IMG/VR virus record: IMGVR_UViG_3300021405_000017 | Location: 1 to 52,547 of that record | Direction: 5' to 3' (one strand) | DNA length: 52,547 nucleotides | DNA from: a virus | Shown here: positions 36,751 to 43,451 of the stretch, one piece after another | How positions within the stretch are numbered: position 1 is the stretch's first letter | Layout of the letters: each line of letters starts with the position of its first letter | Program-made: the position numbers and the translations under genes | The notes under the pieces: model-generated | Told to the model about the DNA's origin: nothing | Seen by the model: only the letters and a program-made list of their open reading frames with translations | Database searches by the model: none

Positions 36751-37586
36751 CGGCCCGCCTCCTGATGCAGGCGGTAGAGCCCGGAGAGCAGCGGCGCGAC
36801 GACCGCGTGCAAATAAGGGCTGTTGAGGGCGGCCCAAGCCAGGTCCGCCCGCGCGCCGCGGCGCGTATCCCGGCGCGCCGAGGGATGCGGCAGGGTGGCG
36901 GCGATGGTGTTGAGGCTCGGTATCCGGACGCCGGTTTCGCCCAGCACCTCAATGTCGGGGAACGCCGCCCGCAGCATCTCCGCTGCTGTGTTCCCCTGAA
37001 CGACCAGGATGGTCGGGCGCAGGATCTGCACGGTGGCGCGCAGATGCCGAACGCAATTGCGCTTCATCTCGCTCGTCGACCTGCCGTTTTTCCCGGTTTC
37101 GCCCGGCGTCGCCGAGCAACTAAGCGCGTTGATCAGAGCGAACGTGTCGTAAATGTGCCGGTATTCGCCGTTGACGAGAATCAGGTCGTCGCGCGAGTCC
37201 AGGCTCAGAGGCCGGCCGTACAGGAGACGCAAGGCGTTGGTCGTCCCTTGCATGTGCGGGTTGCGCGCGGCGAACGGGGTGACGCGGCCCTTGGCCGACG
37301 TGATCGGCGAGCGTTCGGCGATCGAGCGTGGCCCTGTCTGCGCGCGGCCGACCTCCTGGCCGCAGACGGCGATCCGCCAGGAGCGGCCATTACCGCTCAG
37401 GTCATAGGCGGCGCCGACATGCGGGAGCTGCGCCGCGTTGAAGCACAGGCCCTTCCGTGCGGCCGAGAGACGGCAGGAGGCGAGATGATCGCAGCCGACC
37501 ACTTCCGCCCGGAAGTAGGCGTCCAATTGCTCGATGATCCGCTTGGAGCCGGAGGCGCTCGCCTCGAAGGTGCGCATCGGCGTCAT
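36747..37586 (-). CDS. uracil-DNA-glycosylase-fold-like protein, 279 aa
   Basis: ATG at 37586. Cysteines CDHLASCRLSAARKGLCF open the protein. Residues 150-245 (FALINALSCSATPGETG, NCVRHLRATVQILRPTILVV, then TLPHPSARRDT) recall the UDG superfamily: hydrophobic strand with N-A-L, PTxxVVxG, and the HPS motif. It could remove uracil or another base, or block host repair. The fold call is by partial motif resemblance. Confidence 0.5.
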   Translation of the reverse strand: MTPMRTFEASASGSKRIIEQLDAYFRAEVVGCDHLASCRLSAARKGLCFNAAQLPHVGAAYDLSGNGRSWRIAVCGQEVGRAQTGPRSIAERSPITSAKGRVTPFAARNPHMQGTTNALRLLYGRPLSLDSRDDLILVNGEYRHIYDTFALINALSCSATPGETGKNGRSTSEMKRNCVRHLRATVQILRPTILVVQGNTAAEMLRAAFPDIEVLGETGVRIPSLNTIAATLPHPSARRDTRRGARADLAWAALNSPYLHAVVAPLLSGLYRLHQEAGR

Positions 37587-37885
37587 CGGCCCGCCTCCCG
37601 ATTGATGACCGGCAGCGCCGCCTTCATCGCGTCGATCCAGGCGTTGAGATCAGCCTGGGCCTGGGCGAGCTGCGTGCGCTTGTACGGCTTGCCAGTGATC
37701 CGGCTCGCCGCGGCCAGCATCACCGTCGGCGTGTAGGCGCGGTTCACCTTCATCTTGGTTTTCAGGTAGAAGCGGATCGCCTCGCGCAGCGTGGTCGCGG
37801 CGAACAGAGCGGTTGCGTCGGGTCCGACAAAGGTGATGGCGCCTTTGCCGACCTCGACGAAGCTGTCGTCAGCGGGGCTTTTCAT
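37583..37885 (-). CDS. hypothetical protein, 100 aa
   Basis: ATG at 37885, 4-bp overlaps on both sides. DATALFAATTLREAIRFYLK and AYTPTVMLAAASRITGKPYK, then AQADLNAWIDAMKAALPVIN. It ends NREAGR, the shared junction. A small helical phage protein, not named. Confidence 0.65.
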   Translation of the reverse strand: MKSPADDSFVEVGKGAITFVGPDATALFAATTLREAIRFYLKTKMKVNRAYTPTVMLAAASRITGKPYKRTQLAQAQADLNAWIDAMKAALPVINREAGR

Positions 37886-38409
37886 AGTCCCGCCTCCCGC
37901 TGCGCTGCGCGATAGTAGAAGCTGGCGGTCGCGTGCGGCCCGTTCATCTCCTTCATGAGGCGCTCGGCTTCGGCCTCGGCCGAAGCCTTGTCAGGGAACG
38001 ACTTGGCGCGGCCCTTGTCGTCTTTGAGCCACCCCGAGCGCGAGCCCGTGACGCCTCCGCACACGGTGCAGAACACGCCCCACGCGCCGGCTGCCTTCAA
38101 CGGCTCGAAGCCGAACGAGGCGACGACGAACGCCTTGCCGTCGACCACGGCCACGTCGCCGACCGACATCGACGTGTGGCCGAGCCCCTTGCGCTCGATC
38201 AGCGCCCGGGCCTCGCCGTTCGGCGACCAGACCTCGGCTTGGAAGTGCAGGAAGACGTCCTCGAGCGCGTGGTCGATCGGCTGGCCTTCCTGAGCCTCGA
38301 AAGTGGTCAGGAAGACATGGGTGGCGGCGAGGTTGGCGGGATCGGGCTTGGCGCCCATGATCCCGTCCCGGAACCATTCCGGCTTCATGTAGTGGATGGC
38401 GAGCGTCAC
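37882..38409 (-). CDS. hypothetical protein with GHTSMSVGDV motif, 175 aa
   Basis: GTG start at 38409, read as Met, overlapping the upstream stop. Residues 75-90 hold GHTSMSVGDVAVVDGKAFVV, a motif I recall in plasmid- and phage-borne proteins of unknown function (YodL-like context). A CTVC pair follows near residue 115. C-terminal half helical, ending REAGL. Confidence 0.65.
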   Translation of the reverse strand: MTLAIHYMKPEWFRDGIMGAKPDPANLAATHVFLTTFEAQEGQPIDHALEDVFLHFQAEVWSPNGEARALIERKGLGHTSMSVGDVAVVDGKAFVVASFGFEPLKAAGAWGVFCTVCGGVTGSRSGWLKDDKGRAKSFPDKASAEAEAERLMKEMNGPHATASFYYRAAQREAGL

Positions 38410-39164
38410 CGGCCCGCCCCCTGCGCAAGGGCCACGCCGGCGGCGGTGACGCGGGCGGAGAACTTGCCGCCCTTGTCGGCGCGGGTTTCGATCAGGCCCC
38501 GGCGCTGCAAGCCGGCGAGGAAGCCCGAGACTGCGCGACCAACGAGGCCGTGCGGGATTTCCTTCTGATCAACCCAGCCGTCAGCGGCGACCTTGAACGC
38601 GGCGAGGAGAACCTTCTCCGCGTCCGGCGAGATGCCGCCGGCAGCGACCTTCGGCGCCGCCTTGGGAGCCCGCAGACCGGCGACCTTGCGGCCACGCTTC
38701 GGCGCGTCGCGCTTGGCCTCGATTTCGGCCCGGCGTTCGACCGCATAATCCGCCATCACGCCGGCGCCGATCGTGACCTTGGGATCGGCGAGCAGCTCCT
38801 GACGGAGCACCTGCAGTTCCTCGGTGGCGCTGGCGTTGTCGGCGAGGACCGATTCGCGGATCGTCTCGGCGTTCGCGTCGGCGCGCAGCCGGGCGAGGCC
38901 CGGAGGGACGGCGGTCGGCTCGGGCACGCTGGTGAACGCCTCGGTCGAGTCGATCACGTCCTCGTCCTCGTTGACCGGCTCAAAGCCTGTCGTCGAAGAA
39001 CCGGAGGTCGGCGCCTGAGTGACGGCCGGGACGATGCGGAAGCCGCCGCTGAGGCTGACCACCGTGAATTCGCCGAGCGCGGCTTCGCCCTTCTTGACGG
39101 CCTTGCGCACGTCAGCCTGGGCGTTGGACTTTTGCGAGTAAGTCTTGGTGAGATTGAGAGCCAT
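38406..39164 (-). CDS. DNA-binding-like protein with low-complexity linker, 252 aa
   Basis: ATG at 39164. N-terminal helix (KSNAQADVRKAVKKGEAALG), a Pro/Ser/Thr linker, then a helical and Lys/Ala-rich middle (KRGRKVAGLRAPKAAPKVAA). The C-terminal 80 residues look like a winged-helix (LLAAFKVAADGWVDQKEIPH, GFLAGLQRRGLIETRADKGG). Likely binds DNA. Preceded by a 7-bp-stem hairpin (39217-39233) with no T-run. Confidence 0.65.
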   Translation of the reverse strand: MALNLTKTYSQKSNAQADVRKAVKKGEAALGEFTVVSLSGGFRIVPAVTQAPTSGSSTTGFEPVNEDEDVIDSTEAFTSVPEPTAVPPGLARLRADANAETIRESVLADNASATEELQVLRQELLADPKVTIGAGVMADYAVERRAEIEAKRDAPKRGRKVAGLRAPKAAPKVAAGGISPDAEKVLLAAFKVAADGWVDQKEIPHGLVGRAVSGFLAGLQRRGLIETRADKGGKFSARVTAAGVALAQGAGR

Positions 39165-39216
39165 GATCGTTCTTTCGGGTTCCTTTGGGTTATCGAGCGG
39201 AAGCCGCCCGCGACCG

Positions 39217-39233
39217 CCCAGCCGGTGGCTGGG
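39217..39233. other. hairpin upstream of the 39164 gene
   Basis: CCCAGCC-GGT-GGCTGGG, perfect 7-bp arms with a 3-nt loop. It lies between the 39249 gene and the 39164 start, with no T-run. A processing or attenuating structure is possible. Confidence 0.45.
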
Positions 39234-39248
39234 CGCGCGCTGGGGTTT

Positions 39249-39461
39249 TCACGCGACGCGATAGAGATCGCCGTGCCGGGTGAGCTTGCCGGCCTGCACG
39301 AGGCCGGCCATGAGCTGCTCGTATTGGGCGAGCGTGCAGCCCTGCGCCATCAGCGCGGCGTAGATCACGCCGCCGGGTGCGCCGAGCGGGCCGGCGGCCT
39401 TGACGCTGTCGATGATCGCGTCGGCGATCATGCGGAGCAGCTTGATTTGCGCCTGGGTCAT
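39249..39461 (-). CDS. small helical protein, 70 aa
   Basis: ATG at 39461 with GGAGG 8 bp upstream, 48 bp downstream of promoter site 2. QAQIKLLRMIADAIIDSVKA and GVIYAALMAQGCTLAQYEQL, then LVQAGKLTRHGDLY, resemble a winged-helix-like small regulator or replication accessory. First gene of the leftward 39461-36279 operon. Confidence 0.68.
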   Translation of the reverse strand: MTQAQIKLLRMIADAIIDSVKAAGPLGAPGGVIYAALMAQGCTLAQYEQLMAGLVQAGKLTRHGDLYRVA

Positions 39462-39508
39462 CGGGACCTCCTTGCGGCTGGGGCGGGATTGCCCCTGCTC
39501 GCCCTGCC

Positions 39509-39537
39509 AATATGGGCATTATGCCCTAGGGCGTCAA
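39509..39537 (-). promoter_or_regulatory. leftward promoter with GGGCATTATGCCC operator (site 2)
   Basis: Minus strand TTGACG (39532-39537), 17-bp spacer, CATATT (39509-39514). Operator palindrome at 39514-39526, with CCCTAGGG next to it. It drives the gene at 39461 and, by overlap, the operon beyond. AT-rich sequence upstream (39550-39570). Confidence 0.85.
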
Positions 39538-39618
39538 GGCACGGAAGGCATTATTTGCATAATTATTTCAGGTGCTTGACCTGTCAGTGCGTTACGGGTC
39601 GAAGCTCTCGAACTGAGC

Positions 39619-39641
39619 AAAAAAAAGGGCCTCGGAGGCCC
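39619..39641 (-). terminator. rho-independent terminator (leftward)
   Basis: Minus strand GGGCCT-CCG-AGGCCC followed by eight T. It ends the small operon 40092-39651 driven by promoter site 3 and isolates it from the next operon. Confidence 0.88.
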
Positions 39642-39650
39642 CCGTTTTGC

Positions 39651-39812
39651 TCATTCCGGCTTGACCTTCCGGAGCAGCTTGGTGAGGAGATCGCGCTCGC
39701 GGCGGCTGAGCGTGTGCGGCCGGCGTTGAAGCTGCTCGAGCTTGGCCCGCTCAGCCTCGGTGAGGCCCCGGCTCGCGCCGGGTACCTTGTCAGTGGGCCA
39801 GCGCGCGATCAC
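39651..39812 (-). CDS. small protein, 53 aa
   Basis: GTG at 39812 overlaps the upstream stop. Begins VIARWPTDKVPGASRGLTEA and has a basic helix (SRRERDLLTKLLRKVKPE). It ends just before a strong terminator. Looks like a short DNA- or RNA-binding protein; no family. Confidence 0.55.
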   Translation of the reverse strand: MIARWPTDKVPGASRGLTEAERAKLEQLQRRPHTLSRRERDLLTKLLRKVKPE

Positions 39813-39958
39813 TTGCTGGTTTTCTCGTAGCGGCCGACGATCCTAAAGCTGTGGCGGCCAGCAGTAGGGTTCGCATCGTTCAGTTCTCCTTTCGCGTTGC
39901 TGACCTCGTCAGCCACCGCCTTACGGTGGGACCGGGCGCGCCCGGTTTCGGTCTTCAA
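39809..39958 (-). CDS. small protein, 49 aa
   Basis: TTG start at 39958 overlaps the upstream stop (TTTTGA), and the end overlaps the next GTG by 4 bp. Basic start (KTETGRARSHRKAVADEVSN) and C-terminal RHSFRIVGRYEKTSK. Coupled overlaps on both sides support translation. A competing ATG-started 28-residue frame (from about 39868) with a signal-like start is less likely. Confidence 0.5.
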   Translation of the reverse strand: MKTETGRARSHRKAVADEVSNAKGELNDANPTAGRHSFRIVGRYEKTSK

Positions 39959-40092
39959 AACGTGTCCTCGACGCCCAGCGTCATGTCCCGGGCGATCAGG
40001 AGCGCCGCCAGCTTGGCGAGGTCCGTGATCCACCCGAGGTCTTCGACGGCGATCACTTCGCGGGCGATCAGCCAGCGCGCGACGAGCCACAT
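39955..40092 (-). CDS. small helical protein, 45 aa
   Basis: ATG at 40092 with GGAGA upstream, first gene downstream of promoter site 3. LVARWLIAREVIAVEDLGWI and DLAKLAALLIARDM form an amphipathic helix. It heads a three-gene micro-operon ending in a terminator. Function unknown. Confidence 0.6.
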   Translation of the reverse strand: MWLVARWLIAREVIAVEDLGWITDLAKLAALLIARDMTLGVEDTF

Positions 40093-40108
40093 GGCGTTCT
40101 CCTTTCCA

Positions 40109-40121
40109 AGGCATAATGCCT
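40109..40121. promoter_or_regulatory. extra operator AGGCATAATGCCT
   Basis: 13-bp palindrome of the GGGCATWATGCCC type, within the leader of the 40092 gene and downstream of promoter site 3. A second bound protein here could block elongation or make looping contacts. Confidence 0.65.
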
Positions 40122-40173
40122 ACTTCGCGGACGCAAAGAGGCCTTTGAGCCGGATTGCTCGCGTCCGCCCAGC

Positions 40174-40202
40174 AATATGGGCATAATGCCCTAGGGCGGC
40201 AA
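40174..40202 (-). promoter_or_regulatory. leftward promoter with GGGCATAATGCCC operator (site 3)
   Basis: Minus strand TTGCCG (40197-40202), 17-bp spacer, CATATT (40174-40179). Palindrome at 40179-40191 preceded by CCCTAGGG. It drives the micro-operon 40092-39651. The -35 is one base from TTGACG of the other sites. Confidence 0.78.
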
Positions 40203-40263
40203 GCCCGCAAGGGCCGCATCACTCGATCTTTGCGGCCAAAGCTTTGACAGTTGGGGCCAGGCG

Positions 40264-40689
40264 TTAGACGTGCAGGTGTGGCGCCGCTGCGGCCGCGCAG
40301 CAGGCGTCGTGCGCCGCATCGGTCGGCCGCGGCGCAAACGACAGCATCCCGCGAACCACGCGGCAAGCCGCGTAGGCGGCCAAGGCGTCGTCGGGAGTGC
40401 GGAAGAGCGTCCGCGCCTCAACCCCGTGCTTTGTCACCTTAAGGGTGAGCTTGACGCTTTTCCCCAGCGCCATCCCCATGTCGGTGAACAGCTTGAGGAC
40501 GTAATCCCGTTCGGCGATCGCCTCGTCGCGCTCGGCGGCTATTTCGCCCAGGCGGGAAAGCAAGGCGCGGATCCCCTCGTCTTGTCCGACGACGGGGTCA
40601 TCGCTTTCGGCGTTGGCCGCATTCGCGCCGACGACATGACTAGAGCGAAGCATTTCGCGCAGCCTCCCCTGATTGTCCTTTGGGCTCAT
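40264..40689 (-). CDS. hypothetical protein with coiled coil, 141 aa
   Basis: ATG at 40689 (the frame is open to 40824). Residues 40-75 form a helix/coiled coil (ALLSRLGEIAAERDEAIAER), then LTLKVTKHGVEARTLF and a C-terminal Ala/His/Cys-rich tail (HDACCAAAAAPHLHV). Not recognised. Lies at the start of the leftward region, facing the RHH gene. Confidence 0.6.
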   Translation of the reverse strand: MSPKDNQGRLREMLRSSHVVGANAANAESDDPVVGQDEGIRALLSRLGEIAAERDEAIAERDYVLKLFTDMGMALGKSVKLTLKVTKHGVEARTLFRTPDDALAAYAACRVVRGMLSFAPRPTDAAHDACCAAAAAPHLHV

Positions 40690-40949
40690 ATGAACGCCCG
40701 AAAAAGCTGTGACGTGGGCGTGACAACTCAGCTTGGTGTACGAGTTTTCCCGCGTCAAGATGCCCGCAAACCCCTCTAAACTGAGACTAAATCCGGTTTC
40801 GCTAGAGTTCCTCGGTGTCAACATGCCGATATGGGGAGGGCCGAAATCTGGGGATATCGATCACATCGGCGTTGACTTAGGGGCGGGCCGCCGCGGGCGA
40901 ATCGAGTCAAACACCCGAACCTCCCCAATTATGCGGAGGATGCGGTCGA

Positions 40950-40976
40950 CATACCCGGCATACTCGGCATACTCGT
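40950..40976. repeat. three tandem 9-bp repeats
   Basis: CATACCCGG-CATACTCGG-CATACTCGT. Direct repeats of this size and spacing are typical operators for ribbon-helix-helix regulators, and an RHH gene starts 41 bp downstream. Confidence 0.72.
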
Positions 40977-40993
40977 GACATTTACTGCCTGTT

Positions 40994-41005
40994 TGACCGC
41001 GGTCA
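40994..41005. promoter_or_regulatory. perfect 12-bp palindrome TGACCGCGGTCA
   Basis: It is centred 18 bp before the RHH start at 41017; the overlapping TTGACC could serve as a -35 only for a later start. A regulator-binding site is likely. Confidence 0.6.
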
Positions 41006-41016
41006 CAATTGCCGCC

Positions 41017-41193
41017 ATGCCCGCCAAACCCGATGAGCCTCAGCGCATCATTGTGCCCATGCGCCGAGACCTCCTCGAGCGGATCGACGACTTCCGCTAC
41101 GACCACCGCGTCCCGAGCCGCGCCGAGGCGATCAGACAGCTGATCGACGCGGGCCTACGGGCAAAACGGTCCAAGCCGCACAAGCCGCCTTAG
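41017..41193 (+). CDS. ribbon-helix-helix regulator, 58 aa
   Basis: ATG at 41017. RIIVPMRRDLLERIDDFRYD then SRAEAIRQLIDAGLR is the classic RHH (CopG/MetJ-like) strand-helix-helix. The upstream tandem repeats are its probable operator. Likely autoregulatory and possibly controlling the facing operon. Confidence 0.85.
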   Translation: MPAKPDEPQRIIVPMRRDLLERIDDFRYDHRVPSRAEAIRQLIDAGLRAKRSKPHKPP

Positions 41194-41391
41194 CTAGACG
41201 GCTCGGCCCCGGCGGCCCGCCTCGGCCAAGCGCGCCTTGAGGGCCTGATCGGCCTCGGCCCGCGTCCTGTGCGCCGAGATCACGCCGAGGCCCTCGACCA
41301 CCGCCCAGATCTTGCCGAACGGCTTTACCTGCATCGGGTCGTGCGCATGCGGGTTCGGCCCCGGCGGCATCGTTTCCTTTCGAGCCGGCAT
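41194..41391 (-). CDS. small protein, 65 aa
   Basis: ATG at 41391, convergent with and abutting the RHH gene. FGKIWAVVEGLGVISAHRTR, then AEADQALKARLAE, is a small alpha/beta unit I recall in rhizobial genomes. Not named. Confidence 0.6.
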   Translation of the reverse strand: MPARKETMPPGPNPHAHDPMQVKPFGKIWAVVEGLGVISAHRTRAEADQALKARLAEAGRRGRAV

Positions 41392-41420
41392 GTTTGTGAC
41401 CCCGATATGATGCGCCGTAG

Positions 41421-41873
41421 CTATCGCGCGCCGGCAAGCCGCCCGGGTGGCAGCTCCACCGTCATCTGCCGGCCGAGCAGATTGATCAGGACGAGCTCAC
41501 GCTCGCGCGCGCTCATCCCGTTATAAACGCCGGCGAGAGCGCCGACCTGAACCCGATCGCCCTGACGTAAGACCGGCGGCGGCGGCGGCTCCGGCAGCCG
41601 CACCAGGCCGAGCGAATCCATCTGGCTCCGCCACAACGCGATCTCCCGGTCAGGACATTTCGCCGGCGCCTCGCCGAACTTGATCAGCCCGAGCACGCCC
41701 AGCGTCCGATCGACGATCCGCCAGCGGTCATGAATGTGGACGAACAGATAGCCGGGAAACAGCGGCCCGCCGCTGGTTTTGGGAACGAAGATCTCGAAGC
41801 CGGCCGTCTCCAGGCGCTCGCCGGCGAAGCTCTCTCGCCTGGTCAAGGTGCGCGCCACGGCCCAATAGGACAT
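41421..41873 (-). CDS. NusG/RfaH-like antitermination factor, 150 aa
   Basis: ATG at 41873 (41888 possible). The NGN domain is visible as YWAVARTLTRRESFAGERLE, FVPKTSGGPLFPGYLFVHIH; the KOW domain follows at about 105-145 (QGDRVQVGALAGVYNGMSAR, RELVLINLLGRQMTVELP). NusG paralogues bind RNA polymerase and let it pass terminators or pauses; phage-borne copies may promote late transcription. It is read leftward, opposite to the structural operon. Confidence 0.85.
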   Translation of the reverse strand: MSYWAVARTLTRRESFAGERLETAGFEIFVPKTSGGPLFPGYLFVHIHDRWRIVDRTLGVLGLIKFGEAPAKCPDREIALWRSQMDSLGLVRLPEPPPPPVLRQGDRVQVGALAGVYNGMSARERELVLINLLGRQMTVELPPGRLAGAR

Positions 41874-41949
41874 GGGCGCAGGAAACAAGCGATGAAACCC
41901 TCAAATGTCAATGGCTTAGGGCGGCGCGCCCTCGGGCGTGAACGCGGCT

Positions 41950-42162
41950 TTAGCGCCCGCGCTCCCTTTGTTCGAGCGCCTCGAGCCGATTGATCATTAT
42001 GGCGACTTGCTTGCTCAGGCGCTCGTTGTCCCGGAGGACCGTCCACAAGCCTGCTTTGACGAGGCGCCCCACCATCCACACCGCGTAAATCAAGACGCCG
42101 TTCATCGCCACCAGCGCTACGGTCTGCACTACGTCGAGAAAACTGTTCGGCGTCCAGTTCAT
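41950..42162 (-). CDS. single-pass membrane protein with coiled coil, 70 aa
   Basis: ATG at 42162, overlapping the tiny upstream ORF. A membrane helix (TVALVAMNGVLIYAVWMVGR) then a helix (LSKQVAIMINRLEALEQRER). Resembles spanin/holin-like or tape-protein accessory membrane proteins, without a firm match. Confidence 0.6.
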   Translation of the reverse strand: MNWTPNSFLDVVQTVALVAMNGVLIYAVWMVGRLVKAGLWTVLRDNERLSKQVAIMINRLEALEQRERGR

Positions 42163-42242
42163 TTCCCCTCCCAGGAGCGCTGCGGCCAATAGCGCAGCGC
42201 GGCCTCAACGTGCTCACGTTGGCGCCGGTTCCACCCGATCAT
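42159..42242 (-). CDS. tiny ORF, 27 aa
   Basis: ATG at 42242 after CGGAG, ends in a 4-bp overlap with the 42162 start. Sequence basic/aromatic (WNRRQREHVEAALRYWPQRS). The coupling and RBS make it plausible, its length makes it uncertain. Confidence 0.4.
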   Translation of the reverse strand: MIGWNRRQREHVEAALRYWPQRSWEGK

Positions 42243-42258
42243 CTCCGAGGCTGAGGTC

Positions 42259-42291
42259 TTGACGCTAGGACGTCCCGCCCTATGGCGTCAA
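42259..42291. promoter_or_regulatory. dyad of TTGACG elements between divergent genes
   Basis: TTGACG at 42259-42264 and its complement CGTCAA at 42286-42291, with CTAGGACG and CGCCCTATGG between them. It could serve as -35 boxes in both directions or as an operator. The -10 matches are weak. Confidence 0.45.
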
Positions 42292-42300
42292 CGGTCAGAA

Positions 42301-42438
42301 ATGAGGAGAGCGACTCGCCACGGGAGACGAGCCGCCTTCACCCTCTTGGAACGCTGGACACGTCTTGAGGACGCTATCGCCAGCCTACCGGCGGAACATC
42401 GGTCAAAGTTGGGCCTTGAGCAACTCCAAAAACACTAG
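42301..42438 (+). CDS. small protein, 45 aa
   Basis: ATG at 42301 to TAG at 42436-42438. Basic start (RRATRHGRRAAFTLLERWTR), then LEDAIASLPAEHRSKLGLEQ, helical. It lies alone between the divergent dyad and the HNH gene. Composition is gene-like, but no strong RBS. Confidence 0.4.
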   Translation: MRRATRHGRRAAFTLLERWTRLEDAIASLPAEHRSKLGLEQLQKH

Positions 42439-42529
42439 AATTTGACGACTCTGCCGGGGCAGCGCTACACATCGCGCCCGGAAGTTGGCGGAGGAAGCAT
42501 CTTTTCCCCGATGCGCGGAGCGTTTCCCG

Positions 42530-42964
42530 ATGGCGGCGCCCCTCTCTGATCCCGCGCAAACCCACCATTGGAGGTTGTGGTACGGCCTTCAACGCTGGAA
42601 GAAGCGCGCTCACCATCAGCTCAGAACCGAGCCGCTGTGCGCTCAGTGCCTCGCTCAAGGTCGCGTCACCGCAGCCACCATCGCGGATCATAACCCGCCT
42701 CACCAAGGCGTCTGGAATGATTTCCGCCTCGGCCCCCTGCAATCGCTGTGCGCCGATTGCCACAAGCGCAAATGGGCCGATGACCGCCACGGCTATCATT
42801 GCGACATCGGCGACGACGGCTTCCCGCTCGATCCGCGTCACCCTTTCAACAGTAAGCGGACCTCTGACGGCGGACCGGCAGCAGGCGAGCTTAGGGAGAG
42901 GCAACCCGGTCCGCCTTCGGCGAGCCTCTCCCACCCGCTCAACCGCGTAAGGGAGCAGACATGA
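42530..42964 (+). CDS. HNH endonuclease, 144 aa
   Basis: ATG at 42530 gives the usual N-terminus (HHWRLWYGLQRWKKRAHHQL); an in-frame start at 42485 is possible. HNH features: CAQCLAQGRVTAATIADHNP with the catalytic DH, then LQSLCADCHKRKWA with the C-x2-C zinc pair and H-K. HNH nucleases lie next to terminase in many cos/headful phages and assist packaging. C-terminal 30 residues are low complexity. Confidence 0.88.
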   Translation: MAAPLSDPAQTHHWRLWYGLQRWKKRAHHQLRTEPLCAQCLAQGRVTAATIADHNPPHQGVWNDFRLGPLQSLCADCHKRKWADDRHGYHCDIGDDGFPLDPRHPFNSKRTSDGGPAAGELRERQPGPPSASLSHPLNRVREQT

Positions 42965-43191
42965 AACCCATCGCCCTCGCGATCGCCCTCGGCCTCATCG
43001 TCGGCGCTAGCACTGAGGCCAACGCTGTTGTCTGTGCTCGCGGCGTCTATCACGCGGGCTGCGCCGGTCCTCGAGGCGCGGTCGGCGTCCACGGCGCTGC
43101 GGTGCGCCCCTATGGCGCGGTCGCTCGGCCCGTCGCTCGGCCCTACGGCGCCGCCTGCGTCTGGCGCGCCGGCGTCCGCATCTGCCGATGA
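42961..43191 (+). CDS. small secreted protein, 76 aa
   Basis: ATG at 42961 with 4-bp overlap. A clear signal peptide (KPIALAIALGLIVGASTEAN) precedes a repetitive Gly/Ala/Val/Arg/Pro segment (RPYGAVARPVARPYGA) and CVWRAGVRICR. Four cysteines. The periplasmic destination is unusual inside a packaging operon. Not recognised. Confidence 0.68.
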   Translation: MKPIALAIALGLIVGASTEANAVVCARGVYHAGCAGPRGAVGVHGAAVRPYGAVARPVARPYGAACVWRAGVRICR

Positions 43192-43451
43192 CAGCCGATC
43201 CCCATTCTCCGCCGGCCCCTAGCCTAGCCGGCGTTCGCAAGGCCGAAATCGACGTCGGTCCTGAGTTCTTCCGGGCGACTCTCCAGACTGTGACGCCGCC
43301 CAACACGCTGACGATGGCGGCCTCGACCGGCGCCGCGAAGATCGTCATCCATCTCGACACTGGCGAGGTTGACCTTCTCGGGCTTGAGCCAAGCGAGGGC
43401 GCCCGGCTCTTTTGGAAGATCGTCGAGGAGCAATTCGGGAAACGAGGATGA
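43188..43451 (+). CDS. hypothetical protein, 87 aa
   Basis: ATG at 43188, 4-bp overlaps both sides. KAEIDVGPEFFRATLQTVTP then STGAAKIVIHLDTGEVDLLG, a mixed small domain ending in an amphipathic helix. Directly upstream of TerS. Not named. Confidence 0.65.
   Translation: MTADPHSPPAPSLAGVRKAEIDVGPEFFRATLQTVTPPNTLTMAASTGAAKIVIHLDTGEVDLLGLEPSEGARLFWKIVEEQFGKRG

Larger units (their letters stand above)
40690..41016. other. divergent intergenic region
   Basis: No credible gene. Holds three tandem 9-mers (40950-40976), a 12-bp palindrome (40994-41005), and two similar segments GTCAAGATGCCC (about 40754) and GTCAACATGCCG (about 40817), whose complements carry TTGAC-type -35 sequences for leftward transcription. 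Probably the shared control region of the 40689 and 41017 genes. Confidence 0.6.

Noticed and set aside
36765-37736. 323-codon plus-strand frame
   Set aside because: Antisense of the UDG-like gene, whose Cys and HPS motifs are on the minus strand.
38550-39830. 426-codon plus-strand frame
   Set aside because: Shadow over the coherent leftward genes 38406-39461 and the terminator at 39619; no recognisable protein and no RBS.
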